Assembly: GCF_000478275.1 (NCBI RefSeq)
Contig: NZ_ASJB01000009.1
Span: 62,001-126,000, forward strand
Direction of reading: 5' to 3'
Source: Amycolatopsis orientalis DSM 40040 = KCTC 9412
GTDB taxonomy: Bacteria; Actinomycetota; Actinomycetes; Mycobacteriales; Pseudonocardiaceae
Length of the DNA: 64,000 nucleotides
In this document: positions 26,944 to 35,161 of the stretch, piece after piece
Layout: every line of letters begins with the position of its first letter
Numbering within the stretch: the first letter of the stretch is position 1
Program-made: the position numbers and the translations under genes
Notes under the pieces: generated by a model
Told to the model about the DNA's origin: nothing
Database searches by the model: none
The model's input: only the letters and a program-made list of their open reading frames with translations

Positions 26944-28433
26944 GGCACGGGCAGCGGCATCCCGGGAACGCTCTGGTCGGCGGGGACGACCCCGTCGACC
27001 AGGAAGGCGTTCACGATCTCGTCCACCGCGGGATTCCCGTCCGCGTAGAGCCCGTGGTCACCCTCACCGGTCACGGTCAGCATGCGCGAATTCGCGAATC
27101 CCGCGTGTGCCCGCCTCGCGCCCTCGATCGCCGTGGCCGGATCGTGTTCGGAGTGGACGATCAGCACCGGCGGGACGCCCTTGCCGTCCAGCTTCGGCAA
27201 CGGCCTCGGTTCCTTGTCCCAGAACAGGCACACCGACGCGTTCAACGTGCCGCCACCGGCCAGGAGCAGCCCACGGTCGAGGTTCCGCTGCGAATCGCGG
27301 ATCAGCGACTCACGGGTGCCCTTGAACCGGCCTTCGCCGCAAACGGTGTTCCAGAAGGTGGCGTCCTGCGCGTCGTGGAAGTCACCCGCGGCCCCGACGG
27401 CGGCCTTCGCCCGCGGGTTCTCCATCGCGTCCCGGACCTTGACCAGCAGATCGGCCAGCGCCGGGAAGGTCGCCTTCTTGTAGAGCATGTAGATGATGGC
27501 GGTGTCGAGCTCCATCGGCCCCTTTCCGTCGATCGGCTTACGCGACAGCGCGTACCGGACCCGCTCGTAGGTCTGCCGGACGTCCTCGCCGCTGGTGCCG
27601 AAGTGGTACTTGGCGTCGTAGCGCGCCATCCACGGCAAGAAGTCCTGCCGCCAGCGGCGCTCGAAGCCGACCGGCTGCCGGTCGAACGTCTTCTGCCAGT
27701 CCGTGGTGAACTCCGTCGAGGAGTCCAGCACGAAACGCCCCGTCCGCTGCGGGAACTGCTGCGCGTAGTGCGCCCCCAGCCAGGTGCCGCCCGAATAGCC
27801 GACCCAGTTGATCTTGTCCCGGCCGAGCAGCGCCCGGAGCAGGTCGTAGTCCCTGATCGTCTGATACGTGGTGATCAGCGGCCCGAGTTCGCCACCGGCG
27901 CTCTGGCAGGACCTGGCGGCGTGCTCGGCGTTGGCCAGGATCTGGTTCAGGTTGCGCGGGTCGCGGTCGCGCGGGTCGAGCTTCCGGATGCCGTCGACCG
28001 CGCCCCGGCAGGTGACATTGGTGCTCTTGCCGGTCCCACGTACGTCGATGCCGATGATGTCCTGGTGTTCGCGCAGTTTCCCCTGCCCGCGGAACATGGT
28101 CGGCTGCCAGCGGCCCGCCCCGCCCGGCCCACCCGGGTTGGTGAGCAGTGAAGCCGTCGACGGCCCGGTCGACTTCAGCCTGCTGATCGCGATCGTCAGG
28201 TCCTGCCGCTCGTCCGGCCGGTCCCAGTCGCGAGGCGTGCGGTAGGTCGCGCATTCGAGGCCGCCGATATCGGTGCCCGGCGGCAACGAGATCAGCTCCT
28301 CCTCGGCGCAGGGGTGCCAAGCCAGCTTCTGGCCGGCGTAGTGAGCCGGGATGCCCGCCGAAGCCGGTGTGGCTCCGGCGAGCAGCCCGCCCACGATCAC
28401 CGGGAGCATTCCGGCGATCAGTAGCCGTTTCAT
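26940..28433 (-). CDS. Secreted alpha/beta hydrolase, tripeptidyl-aminopeptidase type
   Basis: A 497-residue exported serine hydrolase of the Streptomyces SlpD/TAP-like family. Signal peptide MKRLLIAGMLPVIVGGLLAG with cleavage after ASA; oxyanion-loop LLTNPGGPGGAGR near residue 100; nucleophile in GYSGGTWLGAHYAQQFP near 211; acid in HSEHDPATAIEGA and histidine in GEGDHGLYADGNP near the C-terminus. ATG 28433 follows GGGGAATCGG and gives a proper signal peptide, unlike the upstream ATG. Substrate presumably N-terminal tripeptides; not linked to purine genes by function. Confidence 0.9.
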   Translation of the reverse strand: MKRLLIAGMLPVIVGGLLAGATPASAGIPAHYAGQKLAWHPCAEEELISLPPGTDIGGLECATYRTPRDWDRPDERQDLTIAISRLKSTGPSTASLLTNPGGPGGAGRWQPTMFRGQGKLREHQDIIGIDVRGTGKSTNVTCRGAVDGIRKLDPRDRDPRNLNQILANAEHAARSCQSAGGELGPLITTYQTIRDYDLLRALLGRDKINWVGYSGGTWLGAHYAQQFPQRTGRFVLDSSTEFTTDWQKTFDRQPVGFERRWRQDFLPWMARYDAKYHFGTSGEDVRQTYERVRYALSRKPIDGKGPMELDTAIIYMLYKKATFPALADLLVKVRDAMENPRAKAAVGAAGDFHDAQDATFWNTVCGEGRFKGTRESLIRDSQRNLDRGLLLAGGGTLNASVCLFWDKEPRPLPKLDGKGVPPVLIVHSEHDPATAIEGARRAHAGFANSRMLTVTGEGDHGLYADGNPAVDEIVNAFLVDGVVPADQSVPGMPLPVP

Positions 28434-28546
28434 CCGATTCCCCGTTCTTTCCTTGGTTCCCAACGGTTCCCGACGCTAGGGCCGGGCACCGCCCGCGGAC
28501 ATCGACCGCGGGTAGCGCCGGATGGTGAACCAAGGTTTGAGGGGGC

Positions 28547-29545
28547 CTAGGACTTCGGCACGAGTCCGGCCGCCGCGGCCTTGTGCCGGAGTTCGTCCGG
28601 AGTGCTCGCGTTCCGCGCGTCCGGCGCCTTCGTCGAGGCCGCGGTCGTTCCGCCGAGGGCCTGGAAGATCAGGTCGGCTTCGGCCTTCATCCCGGCCGCG
28701 TACGGGTGGTAGGCCACCGCGCGGAAGAGGTCGGTGTCCTTGCCGCTCACCCAAGCCGCGTCACCGGCGCAAGCGTCGTGACCGAGGCTGGGCCCGTAGG
28801 TGTCGACGTAGCGGGCACCCTGCTTGCGAGCGGCGGTGGACACGGCCTTGTTGAGAGCACGCTCGACCTCGTCGGTCCAGGCGTAGTCACCGTCGGCGAA
28901 CGGGACGACGCCGGGACAGTAGCCCTTCGGCGGCACGATCCGCGGATAGCCGACCAGCACGATGGTGGCGGCGGGAGATCGCTCGCGGACTCCCTTGACG
29001 ACCCGTTCGAGGTTCCGCTGGGTGTTCTTGATCGCCGCCAGCAGCGTGTCGGTCCCGTTGATCGTGAAATGGTCCTTGCACGGCGAGCCCGTCGGGTCGG
29101 CGTCGCGCAGGCCGGGGCAGGTGTAGACCAAACTGCCGAACACGCCGTAGTCGTTGCCGCCGATGCCGATGGTCACCAGATCGGTGTCCAGGGTCAGTGC
29201 TTCGAACTGCGGGGGCACGCTGCCGAGCGCGAGGCTCGGCGAGGGCACCGTCTGCGGGCTGGTCATGTTCGTGGTGTCCGCCGACGAGCAGCTGACGTCG
29301 GTGAACGCGCCGGACTTGTAGTAGAGCCCGAGCTTCGTGGCGAGCCACGCCGGGTAGTTGTTGTTCGACCGGAAGCACCAGCTCGCCTGCTGCCACGGGA
29401 TCAGCGGGCCCGCGGTGTACGAGTCGCCGAGGGCGACGTACTTGCGGAAGGACGGGGTTCCGGCGGCGCTCGCCGGTGTCCCGAAACTCGCCAGGGAGAT
29501 GACGGCCAGCAGGGTGGCGACGGCAAGGCGGGCGGTACGGCGCAT
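28547..29545 (-). CDS. Secreted SGNH/GDSL hydrolase
   Basis: A 332-residue exported esterase/lipase of the SGNH superfamily, like actinobacterial extracellular esterases. Signal peptide MRRTARLAVATLLAVISLAS, cleavage after ASA; block I GDSYTAG near residue 38; block III in IGIGGNDYGVF near 130; catalytic Asp/His region AVAYHPYAAGMKAEADLIF near 280. Extra cysteines suggest disulfides. ATG 29545 follows GAGGTCGCC. It is divergent from a TetR gene whose operator lies in the shared 133-bp region, so it may be the TetR target. Confidence 0.9.
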   Translation of the reverse strand: MRRTARLAVATLLAVISLASFGTPASAAGTPSFRKYVALGDSYTAGPLIPWQQASWCFRSNNNYPAWLATKLGLYYKSGAFTDVSCSSADTTNMTSPQTVPSPSLALGSVPPQFEALTLDTDLVTIGIGGNDYGVFGSLVYTCPGLRDADPTGSPCKDHFTINGTDTLLAAIKNTQRNLERVVKGVRERSPAATIVLVGYPRIVPPKGYCPGVVPFADGDYAWTDEVERALNKAVSTAARKQGARYVDTYGPSLGHDACAGDAAWVSGKDTDLFRAVAYHPYAAGMKAEADLIFQALGGTTAASTKAPDARNASTPDELRHKAAAAGLVPKS

Positions 29546-29653
29546 GGCGACCTCGTGATCCTCCGTTGGATACTCCGCCGATCCTGACAAGATCTCACCG
29601 CCGTCCACAATAGAAGTGAGCATCTTTCACGTTTCAGGGGTGAGAACGCCAGT

Positions 29654-29671
29654 TGATAGAACGCTCTATCA
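29654..29671. promoter_or_regulatory. TetR-type operator
   Basis: TGATAGA-ACGC-TCTATCA is a perfect 7-bp dyad with a 4-nt centre, 8 bp before the TetR GTG. The spacing and TAGA-cg-TCTA core suit an autoregulatory TetR site that would also cover the divergent SGNH promoter. Confidence 0.7.
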
Positions 29672-29678
29672 TGAGGGT

Positions 29679-30248
29679 GTGACTGGGACCAGGGAACGCA
29701 TCGTCACCGCCGGCGCCGAACTGCTCCGGCGGAACGGGTACACCGGCACGGGCGTGAAGCAGATCGTCGAGGCCGCGAAGGCGCCTTTCGGCTCGTTGTA
29801 CCACTTCTTCCCGGGCGGCAAGGAACAACTCGGCGAAGAGGTCATCCGGACCTCCGGGATGATGTACCTCGCGCTGTTCGACATCTTCTTCGCCGACGAG
29901 CCGGACCTGATCCACGGGATCGAGGCGTGCTTCGCCAGCGCGGCCGAAACGCTCCGCGCGACCGACTACGCCGACGCCTGCCCGATCGCGACGGTCGCCC
30001 TGGAGGTCGCGAGCACCAACGAAAAACTGCGGGTCGCCACCGCCGACGTCTTCACGGCGTGGATCGACGCGGGCACCGAGAAACTGGGGAAGTACGGCCT
30101 CGAACCCGCGGCCGCGCGGCGACTCACCATCGCGCTGGTCAACAGTCTCGAAGGCGCGTTCGTGCTGAGCCGATCGCTGCGGAACACCGAAGCGCTCGAC
30201 GTCGCCGGGATCTCGACCGTCGCCCTGGCGCGCACCCTGCTCCCGTGA
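29679..30248 (+). CDS. TetR family regulator, LmrA/YxaF type
   Basis: A 189-residue repressor. The N-terminal HTH reads TGTGVKQIVEAAKAPFGSLY followed by HFFPGGKEQLGEEV, a signature of the LmrA/YxaF subgroup. The C-terminal helices (ACFASAAETLRATDYADACP onward) form the ligand and dimer domain. GTG 29679 sits just after the palindrome at 29654-29671, so autoregulation and possibly leaderless translation are likely. Divergent from the SGNH hydrolase gene. Confidence 0.9.
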   Translation: MTGTRERIVTAGAELLRRNGYTGTGVKQIVEAAKAPFGSLYHFFPGGKEQLGEEVIRTSGMMYLALFDIFFADEPDLIHGIEACFASAAETLRATDYADACPIATVALEVASTNEKLRVATADVFTAWIDAGTEKLGKYGLEPAAARRLTIALVNSLEGAFVLSRSLRNTEALDVAGISTVALARTLLP

Positions 30249-30316
30249 ATGCCTCTTTCCCTACTCTGAGGGCCAGGGCTCCGGCAAAGTGAGCCTTTTC
30301 ATCCTGGTTGTGACTC

Positions 30317-30402
30317 GGGGGCTGAAGGGCGCTTTCCCCGCATCGCATGCCGGGAAAGCGCCCTTCGCCGCGTGAGATGAGGCGAAGGGCCCCTTCGGCC
30401 CC
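30317..30402. repeat. Nested palindromic repeat, family A copy 2
   Basis: An 86-bp element with outer GGGGCTGAAGGGCGCTTTCC and closing GGCCCC. The main hairpin pairs GAAGGGCGCTTTCCC (30324 on) with GGGAAAGCGCCCTTC (30352-30366); a second smaller one pairs GCGAAGGGG-type arms. It lies in the 259-bp gap between the convergent TetR and purine-operon ends, which otherwise holds only the family C hairpin. Confidence 0.8.
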
Positions 30403-30462
30403 CGGCGCCCGGCGCCAGGTCGCGGGTGGCGTTCACCCTTCGGCAGCGTGCGAGGTCAGGGG

Positions 30463-30508
30463 GTCGTGAGTGGTAAGTGTCGTTCTAACGACACTTACCA
30501 CTCACGAC
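30463..30508. repeat. Family C hairpin, copy 1
   Basis: Perfect 22-bp arms at 30463-30484 and 30487-30508 with a 2-nt centre; core GTGAGTGGTAAGTGTCGTT. The same sequence recurs at 41807-41860. It ends on the stop codon of the last gene of the purine operon, and can act as its terminator. Confidence 0.8.
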
Positions 30509-30870
30509 TAGCGGGAAGCGAGGTACGCCCGCCAGTCCCCCAGGGACGTGATGTCGGTCAGATCCGGTGAGTCCACATAGGACGAACGCAGGACTGTCGC
30601 GAGGCAGGCCGCGCCGTCCTCCAGTTCGACGACGCCCAGCTCCAGTTCCGGCGGCTCCGCCGGGACGAGGTGGTCGCGCAGGACGGCGAGCGGCAGGTCG
30701 TAGACCTCCCCGACCACGGCCCCGGAACCACCCTCGTACATCGCCGGGAACCGGTCGCCCACCGAGAAATACCGGTACTTCGGCGCCGAACGCGCCACAC
30801 AGCACAGCGGCGCGCCCTGCAACTGCTCGTGCAGCGGTCCGCCGCGCATCCCACCGCCGTTGAGGAACAT
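30508..30870 (-). CDS. Allophanate-hydrolase-related, gamma-glutamylcyclotransferase-fold protein
   Basis: A 120-residue protein, MFLNGGGMRGGPLHEQLQGA onward, with PKYRYFSVGDRFPAMYEGGS and VVGEVYDLPLAVLRDHLVPA, matching the AtzF C-terminal/GGCT-like family (allophanate hydrolase-related). In allophanate hydrolase this fold acts on N-carboxycarbamate. Here it stands alone, without the amidase domain. Its ATG shares one base with the permease stop, so it is the coupled last gene of the purine operon. A role in ureide or urea-derivative handling is inference from fold and operon. Confidence 0.8.
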   Translation of the reverse strand: MFLNGGGMRGGPLHEQLQGAPLCCVARSAPKYRYFSVGDRFPAMYEGGSGAVVGEVYDLPLAVLRDHLVPAEPPELELGVVELEDGAACLATVLRSSYVDSPDLTDITSLGDWRAYLASR

Positions 30871-32312
30871 CAGAACCACGACATGATCCCTTCGATCCCG
30901 AAGTACACCCCGAACACGGCGGCGAGAATCCCGAGGATCCAGCCGATCTCGCGGATCTCGCCCTTGCAGACCTTGATCAGCACGTAGGCGACCAGTCCGG
31001 CGCCGATCCCGTTGGTGATCGAGTAGGTGAACGGGATCAGCGCGATGGTCAGGAACACCGGGATCGCGAAATCCAGGTCCCGCCAGGGAATCCGCGCGCA
31101 CTGGGCCATCATCATCCCGCCGATGACCACCAGCGCGGGCGCCGCGGCCTGCGCCGGGACGACCGCCGCGATCGGGGTCAGGAACAGCGTCGCGGTGAAC
31201 AGGCCGCCGGTGACGATACTCGCCAGCCCGGTCCGCGCGCCTTCGCCGACACCGGCCGCCGACTCCAGGAAGACCGTGTTCGGGGCCGACCCGGTCACGC
31301 CGCCCGCGAGCGCGCCGGCGCCGTCGACCAGCAGGATCCGGCCCATTCCCTCGACCTTGCCGTCCTTCGTCAGCCCCGCTTCCTCGGAGACGCTGGTGAT
31401 CGTGCCCATCGCGTCGAAGAATCCGGAAAGCACCAGGGTGAACAGGAACACCGCCGCGGTCACCGCGCCCGCCGACCCGAAGCCGCCGAAGAGATCGATG
31501 TCCCCCAGCAGGCTGAAATCGGGATGCGCCACGACCTGGTCGGGCACCTTGGGTTCGACCAGTCCCCAGCCTTCGACGTGGAACACGCTGTTGACGAGCA
31601 CCGCGAGCCCGGTCGCGACCGCGATGCTGATCAGCACCGCCCCCGGCACGCCACGGCTCACCAGCACGATCATCAGCAGCAGCCCGAGGCAGAAGATCGC
31701 GATCGGCCAGCCCTCCAGATGCCCGCCGATCCCCATCCGCACCGGCACCGTCGACTGCGCGGCGTCGGGGGTCCGCGTGACGAACCCCGCGCTGACCAGG
31801 CCGACCAGCGCGATGTAGAGCCCGATGCCGACGGTGATCGCGACCTTGAGCGGCATCGGGATGGCGTTGATGATCCGTTCCCGGATCCCGGAAACGGCCA
31901 TGAACACGATGCAGACGCCTTCGAGGACGACGAGTCCGAAGGCCTGCGCCCACGTCATGGTGGGTGCCATCTGGAAGGCGACGACGCCGTTGACGCCGAG
32001 GCCCGCCGCGAGCGCCAGCGGCGCGTTGCCCACGAGGCCCATCAGGATGGTGGTGACCCCGGCCGCCAGCGCGGTCGCGGTGGTGATCGCCTCGGTGCTC
32101 AGCCGCGCGCCGGTGATGTCGGCCGAGGCGCCGAGGATGAGCGGGTTGAGCAGCACGATGTAGCACATCGCGACGAAAGTGGTGATCCCGCCGCGCACCT
32201 CGCGGCCGATCGTGCTGCCGCGGTGGGAGATCTTGAACCAGCGGTCGAGCCCGGACAGCCGCCTCGGCTCGGGCGCGGGCAGGTGGGGACGCTCGGTACC
32301 TAATTGGGTCAT
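30870..32312 (-). CDS. NCS2 purine permease, AzgA type
   Basis: A 480-residue, multi-helix purine:proton symporter of the AzgA-like NCS2 branch (adenine/guanine/hypoxanthine). Features: REVRGGITTFVAMCYIVLLN at the start, the LGVNGVVAFQ motif, FFDAMGTITSVSEEAGLTKD near residue 295, APNTVFLESAAGVGEGARTG near 335. Substrate-binding acidic residues are in these last two. ATG 32312 follows GGAGTAGGC; the long N-terminal extension in frame upstream is not membrane-like. It follows guaD by 34 bp. Supplies guanine/xanthine-type bases to the operon enzymes. Confidence 0.93.
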   Translation of the reverse strand: MTQLGTERPHLPAPEPRRLSGLDRWFKISHRGSTIGREVRGGITTFVAMCYIVLLNPLILGASADITGARLSTEAITTATALAAGVTTILMGLVGNAPLALAAGLGVNGVVAFQMAPTMTWAQAFGLVVLEGVCIVFMAVSGIRERIINAIPMPLKVAITVGIGLYIALVGLVSAGFVTRTPDAAQSTVPVRMGIGGHLEGWPIAIFCLGLLLMIVLVSRGVPGAVLISIAVATGLAVLVNSVFHVEGWGLVEPKVPDQVVAHPDFSLLGDIDLFGGFGSAGAVTAAVFLFTLVLSGFFDAMGTITSVSEEAGLTKDGKVEGMGRILLVDGAGALAGGVTGSAPNTVFLESAAGVGEGARTGLASIVTGGLFTATLFLTPIAAVVPAQAAAPALVVIGGMMMAQCARIPWRDLDFAIPVFLTIALIPFTYSITNGIGAGLVAYVLIKVCKGEIREIGWILGILAAVFGVYFGIEGIMSWF

Positions 32313-32319
32313 GCCTACT

Positions 32320-32333
32320 CCACAACGTTGTGG
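32320..32333. promoter_or_regulatory. Palindrome before the purine permease
   Basis: CCACAACGTTGTGG, a perfect 14-bp dyad, sits 7-21 bp upstream of the permease ATG, overlapping its ribosome site. It could be an operator or an RNA hairpin tuning translation inside the operon. Confidence 0.45.
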
Positions 32334-32346
32334 GGCGGGAAGAAAA

Positions 32347-32841
32347 TCAGTAAGCCTTCTTGTCGGGTTTCGACAGCCAGGCCTGGAAAGGCGCGAAAGA
32401 GTCCGGAAGGGACAGTCGGCCGACGGGTAGCGGCCAGGTCTCACGCGGGCGGGAAAAGAGGTCGTAGAACTCGCGGTCGTCGAAGCCCGCCTTGGCCGCG
32501 TCGTGGCGATCCGCAGCGTAGACGACCTTGCCGACACGCGCCCAGAGCGCGGCGGAGAGACAGAGCGGGCAAGGCTCGCACGAGGTCACGAGGACGCAGC
32601 CGTCGAGTTTGTAGTCGCCGATCGCCTGGCAGGCGGCGCGGATCGCGACCACCTCGGCGTGCGCTGTCGGGTCCAGGGTCGGGGTCACCTGGTTGGTCCC
32701 GGTGGCCAGCACCGAACCGTCCCGGACGATCATCGCGCCGAACGGGCCACCGCCGCTTGCGACGTTCGCGGTGGCCAGCTGGACGGCTTCGGCGAGCCAC
32801 TTCTGCTGCTCGGACTCCGAAAAGGACAGAGGGGTACCCAC
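32347..32841 (-). CDS. guaD: Guanine deaminase, cytidine-deaminase fold
   Basis: A 164-residue zinc deaminase converting guanine to xanthine. Zinc and catalytic motifs are PTAHAEVVAIRAACQ near residue 58 (His and Glu) and VTSCEPCPLCLSAALWARVG near 88 (PC-x2-C). C-terminal SFAPFQAWLSKPDKKAY resembles Bacillus GuaD. GTG 32841 follows AGGAGACCTTTC. It lies between the xanthine dehydrogenase large subunit and the permease, so guanine uptake, deamination and oxidation are co-expressed. Confidence 0.93.
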   Translation of the reverse strand: MGTPLSFSESEQQKWLAEAVQLATANVASGGGPFGAMIVRDGSVLATGTNQVTPTLDPTAHAEVVAIRAACQAIGDYKLDGCVLVTSCEPCPLCLSAALWARVGKVVYAADRHDAAKAGFDDREFYDLFSRPRETWPLPVGRLSLPDSFAPFQAWLSKPDKKAY

Positions 32842-32875
32842 GAAAGGTCTCCTAGCTCGAAAAGTTCGGTTCTTG

Positions 32876-35161
32876 TCAGGTGCCGGTGAGGTGTTCGGGG
32901 CGCACCGGAACGCGGGTGAGCGCGAGCCCGGTGGCCGCGCGGATGGCCGCGACGATCGCCGGGGTGGACGAGATCGTCGGCGGCTCGCCGACCCCGCGCA
33001 GACCATACGGCGCGTTGGGGTCCGGGCGTTCCAGGACGTCGATGTCCATCGGCGGCATGTCCAGCACGGTCGGGATCAGGTAGTCGGTGAACGACGGGTT
33101 GCGGATCTTCCCGCCGGCGGTCTGGATCTCCTCCATCACCGCGAGCCCGAGGCCCTGCGCCGATCCGCCCTGGATCTGGCCGAGTACCGCCTGCGGGTTG
33201 AGGGCCTTGCCGACGTCCTGCGCGCAGTCGAGCGCGACGACCTTGATCAGCCCGAGTTCGGTGTCGACGTCCACGACCGCGCGGTGCGCCGCGAAGCCGT
33301 ATTGGACATGCGCGTCGCCCTGTCCCGTCTCCGGATCGATGGGCACGGTCGGGCGGTGCCGCCATTCGACGGTCTCGTCGAAGACCTCGTCGCCGAGGAC
33401 GTCGGCGAGGTCCGCCAGCACGCTGCCGTCCGCCGAGACGACCTTGTTCCCGACGACGTTCAGCTTCCCGTCGGCGTCGAGCCTGCCCGCCAGATGCTTG
33501 TGCAGCCCCGAACGCACCGCGACGCACGCGGCCTGGACGGCGCCTCCGGTGACGTAACTCTGCCGGGAGGCCGACGTCGAGCCGCCGTTGCCGATGGTGG
33601 TGTCCATCGGCAGGATCGTCACCTGCTCGATGCCGAGCTCGGTCCGCACGATCTGCTGCATGATCGTCACCAGACCCTGGCCGACCTCGCAGGCCGCGGT
33701 GTGCACGGTCGCCGCGGGTTCGCCGCCGACGAGCTGCAGCCGCACGCGGGCCGTCGAGTAGTCGTCGAAGCCTTCGGAGAAGCAGATGTTCTTGATCCCG
33801 ACCGCGTAGCCGACCCCGCGGACGACGCCTTCGCCGTGCGTGGTGTTCGAGACGCCGCCGGGCATCCGGCGCAGGTCGAGTTCCTCGTGCGCGACCGGCA
33901 AGGGCTTGGCGCGCAGGCGTTCCAGCAGTTCGGCGACGGGAGCGGCCGAGTCGACCACCTGACCGGTCGGCATGACACTGCCCTCGGCCATCGCGTTGCG
34001 GATCCGGAGGTCGACCGGGTCGATGCCACAGGCCTCGGCGAGTTTGTCCATTTGGGACTCGTAGGCGAAGCCCGCCTGCACCGCACCGAATCCGCGCATC
34101 GCGCCACAGGGCGGGTTGTTGGTGTACACGCCCCAGCAGTCGACCGAGACACTGTCCACATTGTACGGACCCACACCGAGCGTGGCGGCGTTCGCGACCA
34201 CCGCGCCGGTGGACGACGCGTACGCCCCGCCGTCCAGGTACAGCTTCGCCTTCACATAGACGAGCCGGCCGTCCTTGTCGGCCCCGTGCTCGTAGTACAT
34301 CTTCGCCGGGTGGCGGTGCACGTGGCCGTAGAAGGATTCCTCGCGGTTGTAGACCATCTTGACCGGTTTGCCGGTGTGCAGCGCGAGCAGGCAGGCGTGG
34401 ACCTGGATCGAAAGGTCCTCGCGGCCGCCGAACGCGCCACCGACCCCGCCGAGGGTCAGCCGCACCTTGTCCTTGGGCAGGCCCAGCGCGGCGACGATCT
34501 GCTGCTGGTCGACGTGAAGCCATTGCGTGGCCACGTAAAGATCGACGCCGCCCTCGGTGTCCGGGATCGCCATTCCCGACTCGGGGCCGAGGAAGGCCTG
34601 GTCCTGCATGCCGACCTCGTAGACCCCGGACACCACGACGTCGGCCTTGACCGACTGGTCGCCCCGGCGGATCTTGGCGTACCGCACGACATTCCCGCCG
34701 GGATGCAGCTCGGCGCCCTCACCCGCGGCCGCCTTCTCGGAGTCGGTCACCGGTTCGAGGACGTCGTAGGAGACCTTGATCCGCTTCATCGCCCGGCGCG
34801 CGGTCTCGGGGTGGTCCGCGGCGACGAGCGCGACGGGCTCGCCCTGGTAGCGCACGACGTCGACGGCGAGCACCGGCTGGTCGGTGTGCTCCAGGCCGTA
34901 CTTGTTCACCCCGGGCACGTCTTCGTGCGTCAGCACCGCGTAAACCCCTTGCACCGCGAGGGCTTCGGCGATGTCGATGCCGGTGATCCGCGCGTAGGGA
35001 TGCGGGCTGCGCAAGGTGGCGCCCCACAGCATGTCCTCGTGCCACAGGTCCGAGGAGTAGGCGAATTCACCGCGCACCTTGACCGTGCCGTCCGGGCGCC
35101 GCGGACTCGTCCCCACCCCGTTGCCGGTGGTGGTCTGCTGGGACGTCTCAGTCGAGGTCAT
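32876..35161 (-). CDS. Xanthine dehydrogenase, molybdenum-binding subunit
   Basis: A 761-residue large subunit of a three-part xanthine dehydrogenase. Molybdopterin-cytosine-dinucleotide-binding signs: GVGGAFGGREDLSIQVHACL near residue 235, CGAMRGFGAVQAGF near 350, QGLVTIMQQIV near 500, and the catalytic glutamate in LRGVGEPPTISSTPAIVAAI near 725. It starts with the usual KVRGEFAYSSDLWHEDMLWG. ATG 35161 overlaps the stop of the 8-oxoguanine deaminase-like gene by 4 nt. Together with the FAD and Fe-S subunits it oxidises hypoxanthine/xanthine to urate. Confidence 0.95.
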   Translation of the reverse strand: MTSTETSQQTTTGNGVGTSPRRPDGTVKVRGEFAYSSDLWHEDMLWGATLRSPHPYARITGIDIAEALAVQGVYAVLTHEDVPGVNKYGLEHTDQPVLAVDVVRYQGEPVALVAADHPETARRAMKRIKVSYDVLEPVTDSEKAAAGEGAELHPGGNVVRYAKIRRGDQSVKADVVVSGVYEVGMQDQAFLGPESGMAIPDTEGGVDLYVATQWLHVDQQQIVAALGLPKDKVRLTLGGVGGAFGGREDLSIQVHACLLALHTGKPVKMVYNREESFYGHVHRHPAKMYYEHGADKDGRLVYVKAKLYLDGGAYASSTGAVVANAATLGVGPYNVDSVSVDCWGVYTNNPPCGAMRGFGAVQAGFAYESQMDKLAEACGIDPVDLRIRNAMAEGSVMPTGQVVDSAAPVAELLERLRAKPLPVAHEELDLRRMPGGVSNTTHGEGVVRGVGYAVGIKNICFSEGFDDYSTARVRLQLVGGEPAATVHTAACEVGQGLVTIMQQIVRTELGIEQVTILPMDTTIGNGGSTSASRQSYVTGGAVQAACVAVRSGLHKHLAGRLDADGKLNVVGNKVVSADGSVLADLADVLGDEVFDETVEWRHRPTVPIDPETGQGDAHVQYGFAAHRAVVDVDTELGLIKVVALDCAQDVGKALNPQAVLGQIQGGSAQGLGLAVMEEIQTAGGKIRNPSFTDYLIPTVLDMPPMDIDVLERPDPNAPYGLRGVGEPPTISSTPAIVAAIRAATGLALTRVPVRPEHLTGT

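Noticed and set aside
30871..32325. Long in-frame fusion upstream of the GGCT-like small protein
   Set aside because: The frame runs antiphase through the permease gene; the ATG at 30870 with one-base stop overlap is the natural start.
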